From positions 1-64,000 of the forward strand of contig JAUYGN010000010.1 in NCBI GenBank assembly GCA_030690545.1: DNA of 64,000 nt, written 5' to 3'. Shown here piece after piece: positions 15,140-22,093 of this stretch (position 1 is the stretch's first letter; every line of letters starts with the position of its first letter). The notes under the pieces are model-generated. The model saw only the letters and a program-made list of their open reading frames with translations. It was not told the origin of the DNA and did not search any database. The stretch is from Solirubrobacteraceae bacterium (GTDB taxonomy: Bacteria; Actinomycetota; Thermoleophilia; Solirubrobacterales; Solirubrobacteraceae). The translations under genes and the position numbers were made by a program.

Positions 15140-15564
15140 TCCTGGTCGACGCGACGGCGTGGATCGAGTACCTGCGCGCGACGGGCGGCCCGGTCGATCT
15201 GCGGGTGCGCGAGCTGATCGCCGCGCGCGAGCCGCTCGCCGTCACGGACCTCGTCCTGATGAAGGTGCTCGCCGGCGCGCGCGACGACGCCCATCGTCAC
15301 CGCCTGCGGCGGCTGCTCGCCGGATGCGCGTACCTGCCGGTCGAGGGGCCCGGCGACTACGAGCGCGCCGCCGACCTGTACCGGCGCTGCCACGCGGCAG
15401 GGATCAAGATCCGCCGTCTGCCCGAGTGCGTGATCGCGACCGTCGCGATCCGGCATGGCGCGGCCCTGCTGCACGCCGATCCGGGGTTCGACGACATCGC
15501 CCGCTGCACGCCGCTGCAGCTGGCGGCGCTCGGCGGGACGGACGGTGCACGACGTTCGCAGTGA
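15136..15564 (+). CDS. PIN-domain protein (VapC-like), active site altered
   Basis: 142 residues with a PIN-fold: ILVDATAWIEYLR at the start, TDLVLMKVLAG, ECVIATVAIRHGAALLHADP and GFDDIA. VapC toxins need four acidic residues for Mg2+-dependent RNA cleavage. Here Asp5 and Asp115 are kept, but the Glu in the family motif LxEVLxG is Lys43 (AAG instead of GAG) and the Asp of DxLIA is Glu97. RNase activity is therefore doubtful. It overlaps the zinc-ribbon/VapB-tail gene by 4 bases and is followed 9 bases later by the next gene of the pilD operon. A binding or regulatory role is possible (inference). Confidence 0.8.
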   Translation: MILVDATAWIEYLRATGGPVDLRVRELIAAREPLAVTDLVLMKVLAGARDDAHRHRLRRLLAGCAYLPVEGPGDYERAADLYRRCHAAGIKIRRLPECVIATVAIRHGAALLHADPGFDDIARCTPLQLAALGGTDGARRSQ

Positions 15565-15573
15565 CCACCGCCG

Positions 15574-15825
15574 ATGGATGACCCGGCCGATGAGCGCGCC
15601 GTGTCGATGCCGCTCGGTACGAGCGGCACGATCGACTACGTCTTCGACGGGCAGCTGTGGGCCGAATGGCGCCGGTTCGCGGGCGCGGACCGTCCCGTCA
15701 GGCAGCCGACCCGGGTCATGCTCGAGGTCGTCATCAGGGCGCTGGGGCAGGACGGCGACGAGATCGAGCGCGCACGCTCGATCGATCCGGTCGGCGCCGC
15801 GCGGATCGACGCGCGCCAGGCGTAG
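15574..15825 (+). CDS. Hypothetical protein
   Basis: 83 residues from ATG 15574. The middle part TIDYVFDGQLWAEWRRF and MLEVVIRALGQDGDEIERA looks like a compact helical protein without signal or membrane segment. No family recognised. It lies between the PIN gene (9 bases) and prepilin peptidase (33 bases) on the same strand, so it is probably co-transcribed. Confidence 0.5.
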   Translation: MDDPADERAVSMPLGTSGTIDYVFDGQLWAEWRRFAGADRPVRQPTRVMLEVVIRALGQDGDEIERARSIDPVGAARIDARQA

Positions 15826-15858
15826 CGGGTTGAGCGCGAGGCCATCGGTGTCGCGCTC

Positions 15859-16626
15859 GTGACGCCAGCGTTGGTCGTCACGTTCGCCGCGGCCGGCGGC
15901 CTCGTCGCCGGCTCGCTGCTGAACGTCGTGGCGGACCGCCTCCCGCGGCGCGAATCGCTGCTGGCCTCGCTGCCGCGCTGTCTGTCGTGCGGGCGCCGCG
16001 TGCGCCTGCGCGACAGCGTGCCGGTGCTGTCATGGCTGCTGCTGCGCGGGCGCTCTCGCGACTGCGGCGCTCCGATCGCGGCGCGCCAGGCGATCGTCGA
16101 GGTCCTGACCGCCGCGCTGTTCGCCGCCGTCGTCCTCGTGCTGCACGGAGACGTGGCGGCGACCGTCCTCGGGCTGATCCTCGTCGCGTTCCTCATTCCG
16201 CTGGCGCTGATCGATCTCGACCACCGCATCCTGCCCAACCGGCTGACCGCGCCGGCCGCCGTACTCGCCGTCATGGCCGGGACCGTGCTCGATCCCGGCG
16301 GCCAGGTCGAGCGCCTGATCGCGGGCGCGGCCGCCGGCGGGACCTTCCTGGCGATCGCGCTCGCCTACCCGGCGGGCATCGGCCTGGGCGACGTCAAGCT
16401 CGTCGGGCTGCTGGGGCTGTTCCTCGGGCGGGAGGTGGCCGTCGCCGTCCTCGCCGCGCTCCTGCTGGGCATCGGTGTCGGCGCGGCGATCATGGCCCGC
16501 CAGGGCATCGCCGAGGGGCGCAAGACGGCGATCCCCTTCGGCCCGTTCCTCGCCGCCGGCGCCGTCGTCGCGCTGCTCGTCGGGCCGGGGCTCGTGCAGG
16601 GCTACCTGGACGGGTTCCGGGGCTGA
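15859..16626 (+). CDS. pilD: Prepilin peptidase (A24)
   Basis: 255-residue membrane aspartic protease that cleaves and usually N-methylates type IV prepilins at the membrane. Both catalytic Asp motifs are present: LIDLDHRILPN (about 116-126) and GIGLGDVKL (about 174-182), among about seven membrane segments. The cytoplasmic loop keeps CLSCGRR, but the second Cys pair is reduced to a single DCG, so the zinc site may be incomplete. Starts at GTG 15859. It should process the pilin-type proteins encoded at 21517, 24998, 26560 and 34797. Confidence 0.92.
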   Translation: MTPALVVTFAAAGGLVAGSLLNVVADRLPRRESLLASLPRCLSCGRRVRLRDSVPVLSWLLLRGRSRDCGAPIAARQAIVEVLTAALFAAVVLVLHGDVAATVLGLILVAFLIPLALIDLDHRILPNRLTAPAAVLAVMAGTVLDPGGQVERLIAGAAAGGTFLAIALAYPAGIGLGDVKLVGLLGLFLGREVAVAVLAALLLGIGVGAAIMARQGIAEGRKTAIPFGPFLAAGAVVALLVGPGLVQGYLDGFRG

Positions 16627-16642
16627 CCATGGAGATCGGCGC

Positions 16643-17758
16643 GTGAGCTGGCTACTCGCCTTCGGAGGGTTCGCGGCGCTGGTGATCCTGCACGAGGCGG
16701 GGCACTTCGTCGTCGCGAAGGCGGTCGGCATGCGCGTCGAGCGCTTCGCGCTGTTCTTCCCGCCGCTGATCCTCAAGGTACGCCGCGGCGAGACCGAGTA
16801 CGGCCTCGGATGCATTCCGGCCGGCGGGTACGTCCGAATCACCGGGATGAGCCGGCACGAGAAGATCGCGCCGGACGTCGAGCATCGCGCCTACTACCGC
16901 CAGAAGGCGTGGAAGCGAGTCTGCGTGATCGTCGCCGGCCCGGCGGTCAATCTCGTGCTCGCGTTCGCGATCCTGTGGGTGCTGTTCGCGGTGGACGGCG
17001 TGCGGGCCACGGTGCCTGTGGTGGGGGAGGTGACGACCGGGGCGCCGGCGGCGGGTGCGCTGCGCGCGGGCGACCAGCTGCTGTCGGTCGCCGGGCAGCC
17101 AGCCTTCGCCGCGGGTCTGAGCCCCGAGGAGGCCGAGCGGAGCGTCGAGCGCGTGCAGCGGACGGTGGCCGCGCACCGGTGTGCCGGCCGGCAGGTTGCC
17201 GGATGCGCGGCGCAGGCACCGGTGCGGATGACGTTCCTGCGCGAGGGCCGTCAGGGCAGCATCGAGGTGACTCCGCGCCATGACGGGCAGCTGGGTCGGT
17301 CTGCGGTCGGCCTGCGGTTCGCCACGGACTCGATCTCCGTCGGCATCGGCTCGGCCGCCGCGCGCAGCGGGACGACGATGTGGACGATCACGACCACGAC
17401 CGTCGATGGGATCGTGCGGCTGTTCCACGACAGCCAGGCTCGCCGCGACGTATCCGGCGTCGTCGGGTCCTACGACGTCGTGCGCCGGTCCTTCGAGTTC
17501 GACACCATCCAGGCGATCCGGCTGCTCGCCGTGATCTCGCTCTCGCTGGCGATCGTCAACCTGTTTCCGATCCTGCCGCTGGACGGCGGACACGTCTTCT
17601 GGGCGCTCGCCGAGAAGCTTCGCGGGCGGCCGACCTCGCTGCGCGTCATGCAGGGCAGCGGCCTGGTCGGCATCCTGTTCGTGGGGTTTCTCTTCGCCGT
17701 CGGGTTGCACGCCGACATCGGACGCCTGACGAGCGGCGAAGGCTTCGGGTTGCGGTAG
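16643..17758 (+). CDS. Site-2 zinc metalloprotease (RseP-like, M50)
   Basis: 371-residue intramembrane protease. HEAGH (17-21) supplies the zinc ligands and the third ligand lies in NLFPILPLDGG near the C-terminus. A PDZ-like domain occupies about 115-210, with an inserted Cys-containing stretch (HRCAGRQVAGCAAQ). Relatives cut anti-sigma factors or clear signal peptides in the membrane. GTG 16643 lies 16 bases after pilD, so it is probably the last gene of that operon. Its substrate is unknown; an anti-sigma factor or pilin remnants would fit the context. Confidence 0.88.
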   Translation: MSWLLAFGGFAALVILHEAGHFVVAKAVGMRVERFALFFPPLILKVRRGETEYGLGCIPAGGYVRITGMSRHEKIAPDVEHRAYYRQKAWKRVCVIVAGPAVNLVLAFAILWVLFAVDGVRATVPVVGEVTTGAPAAGALRAGDQLLSVAGQPAFAAGLSPEEAERSVERVQRTVAAHRCAGRQVAGCAAQAPVRMTFLREGRQGSIEVTPRHDGQLGRSAVGLRFATDSISVGIGSAAARSGTTMWTITTTTVDGIVRLFHDSQARRDVSGVVGSYDVVRRSFEFDTIQAIRLLAVISLSLAIVNLFPILPLDGGHVFWALAEKLRGRPTSLRVMQGSGLVGILFVGFLFAVGLHADIGRLTSGEGFGLR

Positions 17759-17873
17759 CTCGCCGATGCATGGTCGCGGTCAGGCAACACGCTCACGCGG
17801 AGGTTCGAGCGCGATTCGTGCTTGGCGCCGGCGATCGCCGGCGGCTGGTCTCGCGGACATGTAGTCTGATATC

Positions 17874-17890
17874 CCTATGCAATAGCTAGG
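17874..17890 (+). promoter_or_regulatory. CCTA box 7, before the 42-residue ORF
   Basis: CCTATGCAATAGCTAGG, with TAGGAA (17887-17892) overlapping its right half as a possible -10. The small gene at 17908 and the large surface protein follow. Confidence 0.65.
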
Positions 17891-17907
17891 AATGGGGCTC
17901 CTAGCGG

Positions 17908-18036
17908 ATGCAGAGCACAAGCACGATCGGGGGAGACGACGCGCACATGGACGTCACCGAGCAGACGACAGCCCGCATTGCGGGGCTTGAGAGCGACATG
18001 GACTACATCCTCGGCTCGCTCATGGCGCGGAGATGA
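17908..18036 (+). CDS. 42-residue ORF coupled to the surface-protein gene
   Basis: A small frame from ATG 17908 encodes 42 residues, with an acidic helical C-terminal half (ARIAGLESDMDYILGSLMAR). Its stop overlaps the start of the 808-residue gene as ATGA, the same coupling used throughout this region, and it lies right behind a CCTA box promoter. No family recognised. It could be a small protein or a translated leader that sets translation of the next gene. Confidence 0.45.
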   Translation: MQSTSTIGGDDAHMDVTEQTTARIAGLESDMDYILGSLMARR

Positions 18037-20459
18037 GCGCGGACGATCCGGACACCGCCCGCTCCGATGAGCCCGAGGGCGGCGAGGCGCCCGAGCGGCG
18101 TCCTGCGAGACCGGCCGGTGGCCCGCGTCCGCAACGGTCATCGGACGGCTCCGCCCCCGGAGATCTCCGTCCCGGCGAGTTCGGTGCGGGCGTGCCGGGA
18201 TCTGGTCGCCCCGATGCCGGTGGTCCCGATGCCGGTGGTCTCGACCCCGGTGCTCCCGGTGCCGGTCATCCTGGTCCCGCAAACCCGGCACCGGGCGGTC
18301 CCGCCGGTCCTCCCGATGCCGGGCACCCCGGTCCCGCAAGTCCCGCACCCGGTGGTCCAGGGCCACGTCCGACCCTCTGGCGAGGCCCCGGGGCATCGTC
18401 TGCCTCTCCGGACTCAGCCGGACCGCCTTCGCCGGGGCCGACCGCGCCGCCTGAGGTCCCGGCGTCCACCGGTGTGCGACCGCCGGCGAGCCCCCCACCG
18501 CCTGCGAGCCCGCCATCACGTCCGAACCTGCTCGCGCCCGCGAGCCCGCCTTCGCCACCGCCCGCGTCGCCGGAGGGCAGCCGCTTCTCGCGGCTGAGCG
18601 CGAAGGCGTCGACGCGTCTGTCGCGTCTGCGCGAAGGAGTCACCGACGTCTTCTTCCATCCGGCGCAGTCCGCTGACGCCGCTCGGGCGCAGAGCACGCC
18701 GCAAGACGGTGAGAGCGAGCCGGCAGAGCGTGCCGGCGGCTCGAGGTTCACGCCGCGGGTGATCGCCTGGTCGGCTGCCGGCTTCCTCGCGATCGCGGTC
18801 GCCGCCGGTGCGTTCGTCCTGCTGCGAGACGACGATTCCTCGACCGCGCCTGGGGAGACCGCTCTGGGACCGGAGGCGCTCGACCGGCCCTCCCGGGGCG
18901 GGCCGGGAGCCGGAGCGGGCGCGCCGGGTGCTCCTGGCGCGGACGGTGCTTCGGGCCGGGCGGGTCCGGGTGTGGGCGGTGCTCCCGGGAGGACGGGTCA
19001 GCGTGCTGGCGGTGCGCCGGGTAGAGCGGCGCCGGGCACGGCCGGAGCTCGTGGCCGAGCGGGTCGCGGCGCGGCAGGCGCTCCGGGCACCGTCCCGGCG
19101 CCGGGAGCGGCAGGCGGTCCCAACGGGCCGGCGGCCGGATCGGGCGCTTCGGGCGCGAGACCCTCACCGGACCCGGTGACGGACGCGATCAATCCGCCGC
19201 GGCCCTCCCGTCCCGGGACGAACCGGCCGTCCCCGTCCCGGCCGCCGTCGTCTCCGTCCCGGCCGTCGCCCCCGCCGTCGTCGTCCCCGCCGCCTCCACC
19301 GTCGTCGTCGCCCCCGCCGCCACCATCGTCCTCCCCGCCGCCGCCACCGTCGTCGTCCCCGCCGCCCCCCGCCGCGAACCCGCCGTCGGACCCAAGCAGG
19401 CCGGAGACGAGGGATCCGGATGCGAGCAGCCCGGGCACGACGACCCCGGGGGACGCGACGACGCCGGGCGACGCCCCGAACCCGGACACCGAGCCGGCGA
19501 AGCCTCAGGAGCCGGTCGGCTTCGCTCGCGCACTCGTCATCCCGACCGGCCGATCTCAGCTGCTGCTGCCGGGCCTGCCGTCGTTGGGAGCCCCGCCGCG
19601 CGTCGCGCTCGACGCGACGCCTCGTGCCGTAGCGAGCACCCCGGACGGATCGGGCGGCTTCGTCGCCGCGGGAACGCGGGTGATCGCCGTCGACCTCGCG
19701 ACGCGGCAGGGGAATGTCAGCGGCCAGCTCGATCTGAAAAGGACGATCACCGGGCTGACGGTGTCGCCCGACGGCAAGCGCCTGCTCGCCTCGCGGCGCG
19801 GCGCGATCGACATCGTCGACGTCGACGTCGCGACGCTCGCGCGCACCGGCAGCATCTCGCTCAACGGCGCGCAGCCGGGCGCGCTCGACATCTCGCCCGA
19901 CGGGCGGCGCGCGGCCGTCGCGCTTGGTCGCCGAATCGCGTTCGTCGACCTCGTCGGCGAGCGGCTGCTGCGCCGCAAGACCGTTGGCGCGATCGGCGGC
20001 GTCAGCTTCGCCCCTTCCGGCCGGCTCGTCTGGGTCAGCACGACGAACGGGATCCTCCGCGGCCTCGATCGCATCAGCGCCAGCGAGCGCTCCCGGATCC
20101 GCCTCGGGCGCGGCGTCGGGACCGGCCTGGCGATCGCGCCCGACGGCCGCCGCGCCGCGGTCGCCGCCAACCGCGGCGGCTCGTCCGTCGCGATCGCCGA
20201 CCTGCGCCGCCAGCGCCTGCAGACCCGCGTGCGCACCGGCAAGGGCGTGGGCACGCCGGTCTACTCCGAGGACGGCTCGCGCCTGTACGTCGCGGACGGC
20301 GGCGCGAGCACGATCTCGATCGTCTCGACGCGCTCGAACAAGCGCATCGCCGCGTACTGGCTGGGCGCCGGCCTGCGCCCGCGCGGGCTGGCCCTGCGCG
20401 CCCCTCCCGCCGGCGAGGGCTCGGCGGACCAGGATTCGAGCACCGGCCCGCGCCCTTGA
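18033..20459 (+). CDS. Membrane-anchored Gly/Pro-rich protein with beta-propeller head
   Basis: 808 residues in four parts. Residues 1-240 are a disordered Gly/Pro-rich region with collagen-like GxP runs. About 242-265 is one membrane segment (VIAWSAAGFLAIAVAAGAFV). About 280-450 is a Gly-rich then Pro-rich stalk that includes the SSSPPPPP repeat. About 490-800 is a YVTN/WD-like beta-propeller with recurring SPDGKRLLAS-type strands (SPDGRRAAVAL, APDGRRAAVAA, SEDGSRLYVAD). No signal peptide, so the first 240 residues should stay inside and the propeller should be displayed outside. Followed by the murein endopeptidase with a 4-base overlap. A cell-envelope or pilus-associated scaffold is inferred. 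Confidence 0.7.
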   Translation: MSADDPDTARSDEPEGGEAPERRPARPAGGPRPQRSSDGSAPGDLRPGEFGAGVPGSGRPDAGGPDAGGLDPGAPGAGHPGPANPAPGGPAGPPDAGHPGPASPAPGGPGPRPTLWRGPGASSASPDSAGPPSPGPTAPPEVPASTGVRPPASPPPPASPPSRPNLLAPASPPSPPPASPEGSRFSRLSAKASTRLSRLREGVTDVFFHPAQSADAARAQSTPQDGESEPAERAGGSRFTPRVIAWSAAGFLAIAVAAGAFVLLRDDDSSTAPGETALGPEALDRPSRGGPGAGAGAPGAPGADGASGRAGPGVGGAPGRTGQRAGGAPGRAAPGTAGARGRAGRGAAGAPGTVPAPGAAGGPNGPAAGSGASGARPSPDPVTDAINPPRPSRPGTNRPSPSRPPSSPSRPSPPPSSSPPPPPSSSPPPPPSSSPPPPPSSSPPPPAANPPSDPSRPETRDPDASSPGTTTPGDATTPGDAPNPDTEPAKPQEPVGFARALVIPTGRSQLLLPGLPSLGAPPRVALDATPRAVASTPDGSGGFVAAGTRVIAVDLATRQGNVSGQLDLKRTITGLTVSPDGKRLLASRRGAIDIVDVDVATLARTGSISLNGAQPGALDISPDGRRAAVALGRRIAFVDLVGERLLRRKTVGAIGGVSFAPSGRLVWVSTTNGILRGLDRISASERSRIRLGRGVGTGLAIAPDGRRAAVAANRGGSSVAIADLRRQRLQTRVRTGKGVGTPVYSEDGSRLYVADGGASTISIVSTRSNKRIAAYWLGAGLRPRGLALRAPPAGEGSADQDSSTGPRP
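19278..19370 (+). repeat. SSSPPPPP-coding tandem repeat
   Basis: 24-base unit coding Ser3-Pro5, three full copies and one copy short of a Pro, in the stalk of the 808-residue protein. The copies differ mainly at third codon positions, so the array is old enough to have drifted but could still change length. Confidence 0.8.
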
Positions 20460-21286
20460 AGCCCGTCAGGCACCGGTCGGCGGCGCCGACCGCCGCGCTC
20501 GTGGTCGCGTGCGTCGCGCTGGGCGGGTGCGCGGGCGGCAGCGAAGCGCCGATCGAGCAGGTCCGCGTGCTGCGCCTGACGCCCGCAGCGCTCATCACCA
20601 AGCAGGCGCCCGCGCGCGAGGAGCAGGCGCCCGCGCAGGACGAGCAGACGCCTACGCGCGACGAGCAGGCGCCCGCGCGCGACGAGACGATCGTGCGTGC
20701 CTCCGTCGTGAGCGCTCCTCGCTCGTCCCTGCCGCCCCCGATGTCGGTGCCGGACGTCGGCTCGATCGCCGCCGGCGCCACGAACGACGGCCGGCTCCTG
20801 AACGGGCTGCTGCTGCCCGGCAGCGGACCGGACTGGGTGACCTACGACCCGGGCCTCGGCACGACGCCGAGCCGTGCCGAGCGGCGCTGGGGCACCGACC
20901 GGCTGCTGGCGTTCCTGCTCTACGTCCTGCGCGACTACCGGCTCGCCAACCCCGGCGCGCCGCCCGTCGTGATCGGCGACCTCAGCCGCCCGCACGGCGG
21001 CCCGTTCGGCAGCGATCACGGCGGCCTCGGCCACGTGTCGCACCAGAACGGCCTCGACGTCGACGTCTTCTACCCGCGCCGGGACCGCGCGCTGTTGCCG
21101 CCGACCCGGGTCGCGCAGGTCGATCGCGTCCTCGCGCAGGATCTCGTCGACCGCTTCGTCGCGGCGGGCGCGCAGTACGCGTTCGTCGGGTTGAACGTCG
21201 GCCTCGTCGGACCGCCGCAGGTCGTGCGGGCGATCCCCCACCACGACGATCACATCCACGTGCGGATCGCCGGCTGGCGGCGCTGA
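20456..21286 (+). CDS. MepA-like murein endopeptidase lipoprotein
   Basis: 276 residues from TTG 20456, overlapping the previous stop (TTGA). Lipoprotein signal with LGGC (about Cys22), then a low-complexity EQAPARD spacer and a catalytic domain resembling penicillin-insensitive murein endopeptidase (M74). Likely zinc ligands lie in RPHGGPFGSDHGG, HQNGLDVDVF and HHDDHIHVRI. Such enzymes cut peptidoglycan cross-links, and many envelope-spanning machines need one to open the wall. Its place just before pilin and pilB fits that job (inference). Confidence 0.8.
   Translation: MKPVRHRSAAPTAALVVACVALGGCAGGSEAPIEQVRVLRLTPAALITKQAPAREEQAPAQDEQTPTRDEQAPARDETIVRASVVSAPRSSLPPPMSVPDVGSIAAGATNDGRLLNGLLLPGSGPDWVTYDPGLGTTPSRAERRWGTDRLLAFLLYVLRDYRLANPGAPPVVIGDLSRPHGGPFGSDHGGLGHVSHQNGLDVDVFYPRRDRALLPPTRVAQVDRVLAQDLVDRFVAAGAQYAFVGLNVGLVGPPQVVRAIPHHDDHIHVRIAGWRR
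20603..20686 (+). repeat. QAPAR(E/D)E heptad-coding repeat
   Basis: Four copies of a 21-base unit (CAGGCGCCCGCGCGCGAGGAG and variants) coding QAPAREE, QAPAQDE, QTPTRDE, QAPARDE. They form the charged spacer between lipid anchor and enzyme domain. Confidence 0.8.
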
Positions 21287-21331
21287 GGCATCGTCCTCGA
21301 TGCCCTTCGCCGTGGTCTCTCCGGCCGCCAC

Positions 21332-21361
21332 TTGACATGAGTCCTAGGCTTTGCATAGGTT
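21332..21361 (+). promoter_or_regulatory. Pilin promoter with CCTA box 8
   Basis: Consensus TTGACA (21332-21337), 18 bases, TAGGTT (21356-21361). The box CCTAGGCTTTGCATAGG (21343-21359) fills the spacer and overlaps the -10. The leader is about 150 bases long and contains a hairpin CACCGC-GAA-GCGGTG near 21378. Confidence 0.75.
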
Positions 21362-21516
21362 AGCTGGTCGTCGGCGCACCGCGAAGCGGTGTGCGCGAAA
21401 CCGCATCGGCGGAACGCGCATGTCTTCGCTCGCAGACGGATCACCTGCGAGGCGGGACGGCAGGGCCGGACCAGCACAGCTTTCGCGGCAACCAGCGTCA
21501 AAGGGGGATGGGCCAA

Positions 21517-21876
21517 ATGAAGGACCGAATCAAGCGTTTGAAGGTAGGCGGGGGCCAGGACGGCTTCACGCTCATCGAGCTCCTCGTCGTCATCACGATC
21601 CTCGGCATCCTCGCCGCGATCGTCGTGTTCTCGGTCGGCGGCATCAACGATCGCGGCCATGACTCCGCGTGTGAGTCGGACGTATCGACGCTGCGCATCG
21701 CGCAGGAAGCGCATTTCGCGCAGGAGGGCTCGTACGCGAATGAGGACGCTCTGGTGGCTGAGAATTTCCTGGCGAAGGCGTCCGTCTATCACGACACGAC
21801 CGGTGGTGCCACCACTTACAACATCACCCGCGTGGAGACCCCGGTGCCGCCCGGCGGCCCGTGCCCCGTGCCCTAA
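21517..21876 (+). CDS. Type IV pilin (major pilin candidate)
   Basis: 119 residues with a short class III leader: basic residues, then QDG|FTLIELLVVITILGILAA with Glu5 after the cut, as PilD requires. The remaining 85 residues form a small globular pilin domain with Cys at both ends (DSACESDVS and GPCPVP), a typical disulfide-bounded D-loop. ATG 21517 is preceded by GGGGG at a good distance; ATG 21508 is too close to it. Its own promoter, long leader and following hairpin mark it as a separately expressed, probably abundant pilin. Confidence 0.9.
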   Translation: MKDRIKRLKVGGGQDGFTLIELLVVITILGILAAIVVFSVGGINDRGHDSACESDVSTLRIAQEAHFAQEGSYANEDALVAENFLAKASVYHDTTGGATTYNITRVETPVPPGGPCPVP

Positions 21877-21920
21877 CCACTGACGGGCCTGGCAGCTCCG
21901 CAGGTCGCCAGCACTGGCGA

Positions 21921-21962
21921 CGAGGTGCAGCGGGAGCGGCTCGAGCCGCTCCCGCGACCTCG
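21921..21962 (+). terminator. Strong hairpin after the pilin gene
   Basis: Outer stem CGAGGT / ACCTCG and a perfect inner 10-bp stem CGGGAGCGGC / GCCGCTCCCG around a TCGA loop, 45 bases after the pilin stop. No U tract. It probably ends or stabilises the pilin mRNA and separates it from pilB. Confidence 0.65.
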
Positions 21963-22019
21963 TCGTCCATCACGAGCGATCGTGGTGGACGGCCTGTCGC
22001 GGTCCGCACTCGATCAACA

Positions 22020-22036
22020 CATAGGTAATGCACAGG
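22020..22036 (+). promoter_or_regulatory. CCTA box 9, before pilB
   Basis: CATAGGTAATGCACAGG, a recognisable but weaker copy of the dyad, 58 bases before the pilB start. No clear -35; TACGCT (22041-22046) could be the -10. Confidence 0.5.
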
Positions 22037-22093
22037 CGTGCTACGCTCGCGTGGTGCTGAGGCCATCGTGTGTGTGGCTCGGAGGGTGCCGGC

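Noticed and set aside
21362-21516. A c-di-GMP riboswitch in the long pilin leader
   Set aside because: There is a GAA-loop hairpin and a GAAACC-like string, but the paired GEMM core is not recognisable by eye.
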